DNA of 60,670 bases, taken from contig MUMD01000020.1 in the NCBI GenBank assembly GCA_002155895.1, forward strand, positions 1-60,670, written 5' to 3'. Shown piece after piece: positions 53,601 through 60,670 of the stretch. The notes beneath the pieces are model-generated. The model made no database searches. It had not been told where the DNA came from and saw nothing but the letters and a program-made list of their open reading frames with translations. Each line of letters begins with the position of its first letter. Within the stretch, counting starts at the first letter, position 1. The position numbers were made by a program, and so were the translations under genes. The stretch comes from Streptomyces rochei (GTDB lineage Bacteria; Actinomycetota; Actinomycetes; Streptomycetales; Streptomycetaceae).

Positions 53601-56600
53601 GCGAGATCGAGGCCGTGCTCGCCGCCCACCCCGCCGTCGACGACGTCGCCGTGGTGGCACGGGAGGATGTCCAGGGCGACCCGCGGCTCGTCGCGTACGT
53701 CGTGACCGGCACCGGCGCGACCGCCCGCGCACTGCACGACCACGCCGCCGGGCACCTCCCCGACCACATGCTGCCGTCGGCGTTCGTCACGCTGGACGCG
53801 CTCCCGCTGACGCCCAACGGCAAGCTCGACGCCAAGGCGCTGCCCGCCCCCGCCCACGCGGGGCAGGTCACCGGACGCGCCCCGCGCGGGCCGCGCGAGG
53901 AGATCCTGTGCTCGCTGTTCGCCGAGGTCCTCGGAGTACCCCGGCTGACCGTGGACGACAGCTTCTTCGACCTCGGCGGCCACTCCCTGCTCGCGACCCG
54001 GCTGGCCGCCCGCATCCGCAGCACCCTGGGCGTCGAACTGTCCGTGCGCCGGCTGTTCGAGAGCCCGACCGTCGCCGGGCTCTCCGCCGCCCTCGACGGG
54101 GCCGAGCGGGCCGGGGCGGCGCTGACGGCCGGGGCGCGCCCGGAGCGGCTGCCCCTGTCCTACGCCCAGCAGCGGCTGTGGTTCCTGCACCAGCTCGAAG
54201 GCCCCTCCCCCACCTACAACATCACCGGCGCCCTGCGGCTGACGGGCGCCCTCGTCCCCCAGGCGCTGCGCGCGGCCTTCCAGGACGTCGTCGTACGCCA
54301 CGAGAGCCTGCGGACCGTCTTCACGGAGGACGCGCGCGGCGCCCGGCAGACCGTCCTCGACGCCGCGTCCGTGCGCTTCGAACTGCCGGTCACCGACCTC
54401 ACCGAGGACCTGCTCGACCGCCGGCTCGAAGAGGCCGCCCGGCACTGCTTCGACCTGACGGCCGACATCCCGGTGCGCGCGGAGCTGTTCCGGCTCGGCG
54501 CCGACGAGCACGTGCTGCTGCTGATGGTCCACCACATCGCCGGTGACGGCTGGTCCCTCGGCCCGCTGGTCCGCGACCTGGCCGCCGCCTACACGGCCCG
54601 CGCGGCCGGACACGCCCCCGACTGGGCGCCGCTGCCCGTGCAGTACGCGGACTTCGCCCTGTGGCAGCGCGCCTCGCTCGGGGACGCCTCCGACGCCACC
54701 AGCCCCGCCGGCCGGCAGCTCGCGTACTGGAAGCAGGCCCTGGCCGGGCTGCCCGACCGGCTCGAACTGCCCGCGGACCGGCCGCTGCCGGCCGTCGCCT
54801 CGCACCGCGGCGGCCGGGTCCCGCTGACCGTCCCCGCCGACCTGCACCGTGGCGCGGTGGCGCTGGCCAGGGAGTCCCGCACCAGTGTCTTCATGGTGCT
54901 CCAGGCGGCCCTGGCGGCCCTGCTGACCCGGCTGGGCGCGGGCGACGACATCCCCCTGGGCACACCGGTGGCGGGCCGCGGCGACGACGCCGTGGACCAG
55001 GTCGTCGGCTTCTTCGTCAACACCCTGGTGCTGCGCACCGACACGAGCGGCGACCCCACCTTCCGGCAGCTCCTCGACCGGGTGCGGGACACCGACCTGA
55101 GCGCCTACGACCACCAGGACCTGCCCTTCGAGCACTTGGTGGACGTCCTCTCGCCGACCCGGTCGCTCTCCCACAACCCGCTCTTCCAGGTGCTGCTGAG
55201 CCTGGACACCACCCAGCAGGACGCCCTCGCGGCGCTCGCCACCACCGGCCTCGGCGTGCGCCTGCTGGACGTGACCACCGGCGTCGCCAAGCTGGACCTC
55301 GCCCTGGAACTCGCCGAGCACCGCGACGCCGACGGCACCCCCGCCGGACTGGTGGGCGCGGCCGAGTACAGCGCGGACCTGTTCGACGAGGGCACGGTCG
55401 CGCTGCTGGTGGAGAGGTTCCTGCGGCTCCTGGCCGCGCTGGTCGCCGATCCCGGCCGGCGCATCGGCGAGGTGGACGTGCTCAGCTCCCGGGAACGGGA
55501 CCGCGTCCTGGTCGAGTGGAACGACACGCCCCGCAGTCCGGTGGACCGCACCTTCGCCGACTACGTCGCCGAGCACGCCGCCGACCGCCCGGACCACCTC
55601 GCCGTCGAGTCCGCGGACGGAACCCTGACCTACGGTGAACTCAACGAGCGTGCCAACCGGCTGGCCCGCCGCTTCCTCGAACTGGGCGCGGGCCCCGAGC
55701 GGTTCGTGGCGGTCGCCCTGCCCCGCTCGGCAGACCTGGTCGTCTCGGCGCTCGCCGCCTTCAAGGCGGGCGCGGCCTACCTTCCCGTCGACCCGGCCTA
55801 CCCCGCCGAGCGCATCACCCACCTCGTCCGCGACGCGTCGCCCACCCTCGTCGTCACCACGTCCGCCCTGGCCGCCGGACTCCCGGACACGGGGACGCCC
55901 GTCCTCCTGCTCGACGACGCCGGGACCGCCTCGGCCCTCGCCGCGCTCCCGGGCCACGACGTCACCGACGCCGACCGGCCGGCCCCGCTGCGCCCCGAGC
56001 ACCCCGCGTACATGATCTACACCTCGGGTACGACGGGCCGTCCCAAGGGCGTCGTCGTCACCCACACCGGTCTGCCCGGCCTCGTGGACATCTTCACCCG
56101 CGACTGCGCGGCGGGCCCGGGCAGCAAGGTGCTCCAGCATCTCTCGCCGAGCTTCGACGCCTCGTTCTGGGAGCTGGCGATGGGGCTGCTCACCGGCGCC
56201 GCCCTGGTCGTGGCGCCGCAGGAGACCACGCCGGGACCGGAGCTGGCCGAGCTGGCGACCCGGCACGCGGCGACCCACCTGAGCCTGACGACCTCCGTCC
56301 TCGGACTGCTGCCCGAGGGGTCCCTGCCCGAGGGCCTGACCCTCGTCGTGGGCGCCGAGGCGATCCCGCCCGAGCTGGTGGAACGCTGGTCGCCGGGCCG
56401 TACGATGCTCAACTCCTACGGTCCCACCGAGAGCACGGTCTGCTCCACCATGAGCGGGCCGCTGTCCGGCCCCCTCACCCCGCCCATCGGCTCCCCCGTC
56501 ACCAACACCGCCGTCTACGTGCTGGACGCGGCCCTGCGCCCGGTCCCGCCCGGTGTGCCCGGGGAGCTGTACGCCGCCGGACCGCACCTGGCCCGCGGCT

Positions 56601-59600
56601 ACCACGCCCGCCCCGCCCTGACTTCCGAGCGGTTCGTGGCCAACCCCTTCGGCGACCCCGGCACCCGGCTCTACCGCACCGGCGACCTGGTGCGCTGGCT
56701 GCCGGACGGCGAGCTGGAGTACCTGGGCCGCGTCGACACCCAGGTCAAGATCCGCGGCCTGCGGATCGAGCCCACCGAGATCGAGGCGGTCATCACCGAG
56801 CGCCCGCACCTGGCGCGGGCCGCCGTGATCGTACGGGAGGACCGGCCCGGCGACCGGCGGCTCGTGGCCTACGTCGTGCCCGAGCCCGGCCGCACCGTGG
56901 ACACCGCCGCTCTCCGCGCCGAACTGCGCGAGACCCTGCCCGACCACATGATCCCGACGGCGTTCGTCGTGCTGGCCGCGCTGCCCCTGACGATCAACGG
57001 CAAGCTGGACCGCAAGGCACTGCCCGCCCCCGACTACTCCGCCCGCACTTCGGGCCGGGCCGCCCGCGACCCGCGCGAGCGGCTGCTGGTCGAGCTGTTC
57101 GGCGAGATCCTCGGCGTGGAGTCGGCCGGCGTCGACGACGGCTTCTTCGACCTGGGCGGCGACAGCATCCTCTCCATCCAGCTCGTCGGCCGCGCCCGCG
57201 CGGCGGGCCTGGTCCTGTCCGTACGGGACGTCTTCGAGCACCAGACGCCCGCGCTGCTGGCCCGGTCGGCCGCCGAAGGGGCCGGCCCGGACCGCTCCGC
57301 GCGGGACACGGACGTCCCCGCCTACGGCCCGACGCCCCGCACCCCGATGATGGGCTGGTTCGCGGATCTCGGCTCCGACATGGCGGAGTTCAACCAGTCA
57401 CTGGTCCTGCGTGTGCCCGCGGCTCTCGACTTCGACCGGCTCGGTACCGCCCTGCGGGCCGTGCTGGACCGTCACGACGCGCTGCGCATGCGGGTGGCCG
57501 GCGACTGGACCATCGAGGTTCCGGAGCCGGGCTCCGTGACACCGGCCGACTGCCTGGTCCGCTTCGACGCCGTGGGCCTGGACGAGTCCGCCGTGCGCTC
57601 GGCGGTCACCGAGCAGGCGAGGGCGGCCCGGTCCCGCCTCGCTCCGGCGGACGGCCGCATGCTCCAGGCGGTCTGGCTGGACCGGGGCGCCGCCCAGGAC
57701 GGTCTGCTCGTCCTGGTCGCCAACCACCTGGTCATGGACGGCGTCACCTGGCGCATCCTCATCCCGGACCTGGCGGCCGCCTACGCCGACGACGCCCTGG
57801 CACCCGTGGGCACACCGTGGCGCCGGTGGGCGCTGGCCCTCACCGACCTCGCCGGGCAGCCGCGGACCGAGGAGGAGCTGGAACACTGGCGTTCGGTACT
57901 CGGCGACACCCCGCGCGCCCTGCGCGTGGACCCCGCGCGGGACACCCACGCGACCGCGGGCGAGATCACCGCCGAGCTCGACGCGGACACCACCGAGGCC
58001 CTGCTCACCTGGGTCCCCGGCGTCTGCCGCGCGACCATCAACGACGTGCTCCTGAGCACCTTCGCCCTGGCCGTCGCCCAGTGGCGGCACGGCCGCGCCG
58101 AGGACCCCTCCGCACCCGTCGTCGTCGACCTGGAGAGCCACGGCCGGCACGAGGAGGCGGTCCCGGGCGCCGAACTCAGCCGCACGGCGGGGTGGTTCAC
58201 GTCGATGTACCCGGTCCGGCTGGCCCCGCCCGCCGCCTCCGGTGACGTATCGGCGATCCGGACGCTGAAGGCCGTCAAGGAACAGCTGCGCGCCGTACCG
58301 GGCGACGGCCTCGGCTACGGCCTGCTGCGCCACCTCAACCCTCGCACCCGGGACGTCCTCGCCGCATTGCCCGTCCCCGAGTTCGGCTTCAACTACCTCG
58401 GCCAGATCGGCCAGGAGGGCTCCGACGAGGACCCGTGGACCATCGAGGGCGGCGACGTCGCCGGCATCGACGGTGCCATGCCGCTGGCCCACCCCGTGGA
58501 CGTGAACGCCGTCGCCCGCGAAACCGCCGACGGCACCCGGCTGCGTGCCCGCTGGACCTACTCCCGCACCGAGCTGGAGACCGAGGACACCCAGCGGCTG
58601 GCCGACGCCTGGTTCCGGATGCTGCGCCGCCTCGTCGAGGAGGCCCGGCAGCCCGGCGCTGGTGGCCTCACCCCCTCGGACATCGCGCACCCGACGCTCG
58701 GCCAGGACGAGATCGAGCACCTGGAGAGCGACCTCCCCGGCCTTCAGGACGTCCTGCCCCTCGCCCCCCTCCAGGAGGGCTTCCTCTTCCTCAACCTGTA
58801 CGACGAGAACGCCCGCGACGTCTACGTCGGCCAGCTCGCCTTCGACCTGGAGGGCACCTTCGACGGCGCCCGGATGCGCGCGGCGGCCCACGCTTTGCTG
58901 CGCCGGCACGCCAACCTGCGGGCCGGGTTCCGGCAGACCGGGTCCGGCGCGTGGGTGCAGGTGGTGCCCGCCGACGTCGCCCCGGACTGGCGGGAGTACG
59001 ACCTGACCGACCGCGCCGAGAACGAGCGGGACACGGAGGCCGCGCGTCTCGCCGCCGACGACCGGGAACGCCGGTTCGACCTCACCAGCCCGCCCCTGAT
59101 GCGCTTCACCGCGATCCGGCTCTCCGCCGACCGCGTCCGGCTGGTGATGACCAACCACCACATCCTGCTCGACGGCTGGTCCATGCCCCTGCTCTGGCAG
59201 GAACTGACCGAGCTGTACGTCTCCGGCGGCGACCCCGTGAGTCTGCCCCGGGTCCGCCCGTACCGCGAGTACCTGGCCTGGCTCGACGCCCGCGACCGGG
59301 AGGCCGCCCGGACCGCCTGGCAGGAGTCCCTGTCCGGCCTCGACGAGGCCACTCTGCTCGCCCCGGGCGCCGGCCCGGCCGAGGCGGCGCCCCTGAGCGT
59401 CCCCTTCGGCCTGGACCGCGACGCCACGGCCGCCCTCTCCGCCTGGGCGCGGGGGCATGGGGTGACCATGAACACCGTGGTGCAGGGCGCCTGGGCACTC
59501 GCCCTCGCCCAGGCGACCGGCCGCGACGACGTCGTCTTCGGCGCCACCGTCTCCGGCCGCCCACCCGAGCTGCCCGGCGTCGAGTCGATGATCGGGCTCT

Positions 59601-60670
59601 TCATCAACACCCTGCCCGTCCGCGCCCGCCTCGACCACGCCGAACCCCTGGGCGACCTCTTCCGCCGCCTCCAGGCCGAACAGGCCCGCCTCCTGGACCA
59701 CCAGTGGGCCGGACTCGCCGACATCCAGCGCTGGGCCGGACACGGCGAACTCTTCGACACCGCCATGGTCTTCCAGAACTACCCGGTGAGCGCCGACACG
59801 ACGAGCCGCCAGCTCGACGGGTTGCGGGTGGCCGGTTACGACGCGGTCGAGAGCACGGACTTCGCCGTCAACCTCGTGGCCCACACCCGCGACGACGCCC
59901 TGCGGCTGCGCCTCGACCACCGCGCGGACACCTGCCCCGGCGACCTCGTCCGCTCACTGGCGGACCGGATGCTGCGGGTCCTTGAGGCCCTGATCACCGA
60001 CTCCGACATCCCCGTTGCCCGCCTGGACACCCTCGACCCGGCCGAGCGGGAACGAGTCCTGGTGGAGTGGAACGGCGCCCGTACCGAACTCCCCGGCACG
60101 CCACTGCACGAACTGATCACCGAGCAGGCCCACCGCACCCCGGACACGACCGCCCTGGTGTGCGAGGACACCTCCCTCACCTACGCCGAACTGGACGCCC
60201 GCGCCAACCAACTCGCCCGGCACCTGCTGGAACAAGGGGTCGGAGCCGAGGACTTCGTCGCGATCACACTGCCGAAATCGCTCGACGCGATCACCAGCAT
60301 GCTCGCCGTCCTCAAGACCGGCGCCGCCTACCTGCCCATCGACCCGGACTACCCCACCGAGCGCATCACCTACATCCTCGACGACGCACAACCGGCCCTC
60401 ACCCTCACCGAGCCGGTGAACCCCGCGGACTACGAGAACCGTCCCCACGGGCCACTGACGGATGCGGAACGCCGTAGCCCGTGGTCACCACGCCACGCCG
60501 CCTACATGATCTACACCTCCGGCTCCACCGGCCGCCCCAAGGGCGTCATCATCGAACACCACGCCCTGGCCACCTACCTCCACCGGGCCCACAGGACCTA
60601 CACCGCCATGAACGGCGACACCGTCCTGCACTCCCCCCTCGCCTTCGACCTCACCATCACCGCCCTGTGG
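47672..60670 (+). CDS. cdaPS1: Nonribosomal peptide synthetase CdaPS1 (modules 1-4 in part), cut by window edge
   Basis: The GTG at 47672 follows GAGGAGA; the frame is open for 4333 codons to the edge. Domains by approximate residue: starter C (1-440, HHIVIDG), A1 (465-970), PCP1 (Ser1010), C2 (1060-1520), A2 (1537-2056), PCP2 (Ser2105), C3 (2153-2616), A3 (2627-3120), PCP3 (Ser3165, GGDS type), E (3220-3670), C4 (3687-4127), A4 start (4134-). Pocket residues read DVWHFSLVDK for A1 (Ser), DFWNVGMVHK for A2 (Thr) and DAWSVGSVCK for A3 (final Lys assumed in each), with the epimerase fitting D-Trp. The N-terminal C domain should attach the fatty acyl chain. This matches S. coelicolor CDA (Ser-Thr-D-Trp-Asp...). 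Confidence 0.95.
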   Translation, partial: MSEKSSVRHGLTSAQHEVWLAQQLDPRGTHYKTGSCLEIDGPLDHALLSTALRHTVSETETLCSRFLTDEDGHPYRAYCPPAPEGSDAVEGPDHVPYTPVLLHHIDLSDHADPEGEAQRWMERDRATPVSLDRPGLSSHALFTLGGGRHVYYLGVHHIVIDGTSMALFYERLAEVYRALRDGHEVPAHSFGDTDRMVAGEEVYRGSARHERDRAYWTGLFADRPEPVSLTGRVGARALAPTVRSLTLGPERTGVLGRAAEATGAHWARVVIAGVGAFVHRMTGARDIVVSVPVTGRYGANARTTPGMVSNRLPLRLAVDPGDSFARVVENVSGAMSGLMAHSRYRGEDLDRELGGSGVSGPSVNVMPYIRPVDFGGPVGLMRSISSGPTTDLTIVLSGTPETGLRVDFEGNPQVYGVQDLDSLQERFVRFLADLAADPAARVDDVALLTPDERDLVLDGWNDTAREVPAATLPELLAARAARTPEHEAVVYEGTSLTYAELDARAERLARALTARGAGPERFVAVAVPRSTELVVALLAVLRSGAAYVPVDPGYPADRIAHILRDAGAMLVLTTRDAEERLPQDGTPRLLLDDPAAVPETTATAPATAPGPDHPAYVIYTSGSTGRPKGVVVSHRAIVNRLAWMQDTYGLEPSDRVLQKTPSGFDVSVWEFFWPLVQGATLVVARPEGHLDPAYLADTVRRAGVTTLHFVPSMLDVFLREPSAASLSGLRRVFCSGEALSAELRARFRSVSDVPLHNLYGPTEAAVDVTYWPCAEDTGDGPVPIGRPVWNTRMYVLDAALRPVPAGVPGELYIAGVQLARGYLGRPGLSAERFTADPHGVPGSRMYRTGDLARWNHDGSLDYLGRADHQVKVRGFRIELGEIEAALVRQPEVDQAAVVLREDRPGDQRLVAYTVPAPGSEADAAPLTARLRELLPGYMVPAAFVTLPRLPVTPNGKLDRRALPAPARTERSAGRAPRTPHEELLRTLFAEVLGVDEVGVDDNFFELGGHSLLATRLISRIRSTAGAEVPIQRVFESPSVAELAPALEETGRTRAAVTARPRPERLPLSFAQRRLWFIHQYEGPSPLYNIPAALRLSGRVDEAALSDALADVVARHESLRTVFAEDAHGPHQVILAPEQVPSRLETLDSAPERLADDLARTARHCFDLTRDVPLRATLLRVAPEEHVLLLVLHHIAGDGWSLAPLARDLGTAYAARSAGRAPDWAPLPVQYADYTLWQRELLGTGDDETGSEAGGEGGGEGARQLAHWRAALAGLPERLELPTDRPRPVRRDNSGARLDVTVPAGLHRSLAALAGETRTSVFMVLQAALAGLLTRLGAGTDVPIGSTIAGRTDAAVENLVGFFVNTLVLRTDTGGDPTFRELLGRVRERDLAAYAHQDVPFERLVEAVNPDRATSHHPLFQVMLTFDTSRQDALGELGRLPGISTSLLPVHTGLSRFDLVFAFDERRDAEGGHAGLDLAVEFSTELFDTATVRTLTERLLRLLTEVAADPGARLGDVDVLLPGEHHDLLVAANRPDGAPLSPAPVTATLPELFERQAARHPGRTALTFEGTSLSYADLNARANRLARLLTARGIGPDALVALALPRSAELVVALLAVVKSGAAYVPLDPGYPADRLAHALSDSAPAALLTDRATADRLPAHEVPLVVLGDDPAHPDGDATRAYPATDLAQSERIRPLDPRDTAYVIYTSGSTGRPKGVAVPHRNVVRLFSATEQWFGFDEHDVWTLFHSYAFDFSVWELWGPLLHGGRLVVVPHDVSRDPAAFLSLLARERVTVLNQTPSAFHQLAAADRESRDELALRTVVFGGEALDLSRLADWYERHAEDAPALVNMYGITETTVHVSHIALDRATAAAASASTIGVNIPDLRVYVLDDRLRPTAPGVTGEMYVAGAGLARGYLGRPALTADRFPADPYAALFGEHGTRMYRTGDLARRRTDGGLDYLGRADQQVKIRGFRIEPGEIEAVLAAHPAVDDVAVVAREDVQGDPRLVAYVVTGTGATARALHDHAAGHLPDHMLPSAFVTLDALPLTPNGKLDAKALPAPAHAGQVTGRAPRGPREEILCSLFAEVLGVPRLTVDDSFFDLGGHSLLATRLAARIRSTLGVELSVRRLFESPTVAGLSAALDGAERAGAALTAGARPERLPLSYAQQRLWFLHQLEGPSPTYNITGALRLTGALVPQALRAAFQDVVVRHESLRTVFTEDARGARQTVLDAASVRFELPVTDLTEDLLDRRLEEAARHCFDLTADIPVRAELFRLGADEHVLLLMVHHIAGDGWSLGPLVRDLAAAYTARAAGHAPDWAPLPVQYADFALWQRASLGDASDATSPAGRQLAYWKQALAGLPDRLELPADRPLPAVASHRGGRVPLTVPADLHRGAVALARESRTSVFMVLQAALAALLTRLGAGDDIPLGTPVAGRGDDAVDQVVGFFVNTLVLRTDTSGDPTFRQLLDRVRDTDLSAYDHQDLPFEHLVDVLSPTRSLSHNPLFQVLLSLDTTQQDALAALATTGLGVRLLDVTTGVAKLDLALELAEHRDADGTPAGLVGAAEYSADLFDEGTVALLVERFLRLLAALVADPGRRIGEVDVLSSRERDRVLVEWNDTPRSPVDRTFADYVAEHAADRPDHLAVESADGTLTYGELNERANRLARRFLELGAGPERFVAVALPRSADLVVSALAAFKAGAAYLPVDPAYPAERITHLVRDASPTLVVTTSALAAGLPDTGTPVLLLDDAGTASALAALPGHDVTDADRPAPLRPEHPAYMIYTSGTTGRPKGVVVTHTGLPGLVDIFTRDCAAGPGSKVLQHLSPSFDASFWELAMGLLTGAALVVAPQETTPGPELAELATRHAATHLSLTTSVLGLLPEGSLPEGLTLVVGAEAIPPELVERWSPGRTMLNSYGPTESTVCSTMSGPLSGPLTPPIGSPVTNTAVYVLDAALRPVPPGVPGELYAAGPHLARGYHARPALTSERFVANPFGDPGTRLYRTGDLVRWLPDGELEYLGRVDTQVKIRGLRIEPTEIEAVITERPHLARAAVIVREDRPGDRRLVAYVVPEPGRTVDTAALRAELRETLPDHMIPTAFVVLAALPLTINGKLDRKALPAPDYSARTSGRAARDPRERLLVELFGEILGVESAGVDDGFFDLGGDSILSIQLVGRARAAGLVLSVRDVFEHQTPALLARSAAEGAGPDRSARDTDVPAYGPTPRTPMMGWFADLGSDMAEFNQSLVLRVPAALDFDRLGTALRAVLDRHDALRMRVAGDWTIEVPEPGSVTPADCLVRFDAVGLDESAVRSAVTEQARAARSRLAPADGRMLQAVWLDRGAAQDGLLVLVANHLVMDGVTWRILIPDLAAAYADDALAPVGTPWRRWALALTDLAGQPRTEEELEHWRSVLGDTPRALRVDPARDTHATAGEITAELDADTTEALLTWVPGVCRATINDVLLSTFALAVAQWRHGRAEDPSAPVVVDLESHGRHEEAVPGAELSRTAGWFTSMYPVRLAPPAASGDVSAIRTLKAVKEQLRAVPGDGLGYGLLRHLNPRTRDVLAALPVPEFGFNYLGQIGQEGSDEDPWTIEGGDVAGIDGAMPLAHPVDVNAVARETADGTRLRARWTYSRTELETEDTQRLADAWFRMLRRLVEEARQPGAGGLTPSDIAHPTLGQDEIEHLESDLPGLQDVLPLAPLQEGFLFLNLYDENARDVYVGQLAFDLEGTFDGARMRAAAHALLRRHANLRAGFRQTGSGAWVQVVPADVAPDWREYDLTDRAENERDTEAARLAADDRERRFDLTSPPLMRFTAIRLSADRVRLVMTNHHILLDGWSMPLLWQELTELYVSGGDPVSLPRVRPYREYLAWLDARDREAARTAWQESLSGLDEATLLAPGAGPAEAAPLSVPFGLDRDATAALSAWARGHGVTMNTVVQGAWALALAQATGRDDVVFGATVSGRPPELPGVESMIGLFINTLPVRARLDHAEPLGDLFRRLQAEQARLLDHQWAGLADIQRWAGHGELFDTAMVFQNYPVSADTTSRQLDGLRVAGYDAVESTDFAVNLVAHTRDDALRLRLDHRADTCPGDLVRSLADRMLRVLEALITDSDIPVARLDTLDPAERERVLVEWNGARTELPGTPLHELITEQAHRTPDTTALVCEDTSLTYAELDARANQLARHLLEQGVGAEDFVAITLPKSLDAITSMLAVLKTGAAYLPIDPDYPTERITYILDDAQPALTLTEPVNPADYENRPHGPLTDAERRSPWSPRHAAYMIYTSGSTGRPKGVIIEHHALATYLHRAHRTYTAMNGDTVLHSPLAFDLTITALW

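Noticed and set aside
47468..57241. A 3257-codon open frame on the minus strand
   Set aside because: It is the antisense shadow of the NRPS gene. Its translation is Gly/Arg/Val/His-rich and repetitive, with no domain; the plus strand encodes clear C, A and PCP motifs.
1..60670. tRNA, rRNA or CRISPR features
   Set aside because: I saw no cloverleaf-like tRNA sequences, rRNA segments or regular repeat-spacer arrays anywhere in the window.

Overview
The window is high-GC actinobacterial DNA, most likely Streptomyces. The clues are GC-rich third codon positions, frequent GTG and TTG starts, ATGA-coupled operons, a SARP regulator with a TTA codon, and a calcium-dependent-antibiotic (CDA) locus whose gene order matches, as far as I remember it, S. 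coelicolor SCO3210 to SCO3230. All identifications come from reading the sequence and from memory of the families; no database search was run.

Layout. (1) About 1-8.3 kb: tandem large LuxR (LAL) regulators, a PAS-LuxR regulator, a 4-amino-4-deoxychorismate lyase (pabC-like), a small MerR-type protein and a second PAS-LuxR regulator. This set resembles the regulatory/PABA end of an aromatic polyene (candicidin/FR-008 type) cluster. (2) About 8.3-9.8 kb: an ECF sigma factor and a chimeric ORF that joins the start of a 3-oxoadipate enol-lactonase to the end of a PapA-like acyltransferase. (3) About 9.84-23.7 kb: a catabolic island bounded by two similar IS110-family transposase ends in the same orientation. 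It holds a secreted subtype-B-like tannase, a frameshifted glycosidase-like gene, a GntR regulator with a GalB-GalC-GalD-extradiol dioxygenase operon, an aromatic-acid MFS transporter, a patch of gene relics and a DUF3500 lipoprotein. Three near-identical operator palindromes tie tannase, regulator operon and transporter into one regulon. The inferred route is galloyl ester to gallate (outside), uptake, extradiol cleavage, tautomerisation, hydration, and aldol cleavage to pyruvate and oxaloacetate. (4) About 23.9-60.7 kb: the right arm of a CDA cluster.

Within the CDA arm, glmT-trpE2-G2-D2-C2-DAHP synthase form one minus-strand operon that supplies tryptophan and 3-methylglutamate. Next come a CtpE-like P-type ATPase, the SARP activator cdaR, an MbtH-like protein, secreted hydrolases, a prephenate-dehydrogenase-like protein, an ABC exporter, the AbsA1/AbsA2 two-component system, the 4-hydroxyphenylglycine operon (hmaS-hmo-hpgT), and the first 4333 codons of the NRPS CdaPS1. 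The adenylation pockets read as Ser for module 1 and Thr for module 2; module 3 carries an epimerase, as expected for D-Trp. The NRPS runs off the right edge.

The promoters also suggest coordination. The cdaPS1 upstream region has a SARP-type arrangement (two identical heptamers 22 bp apart, then 8 bp, then a -10). The glmT and mbtH-like genes share a 25-bp element at almost identical distance from their start codons.
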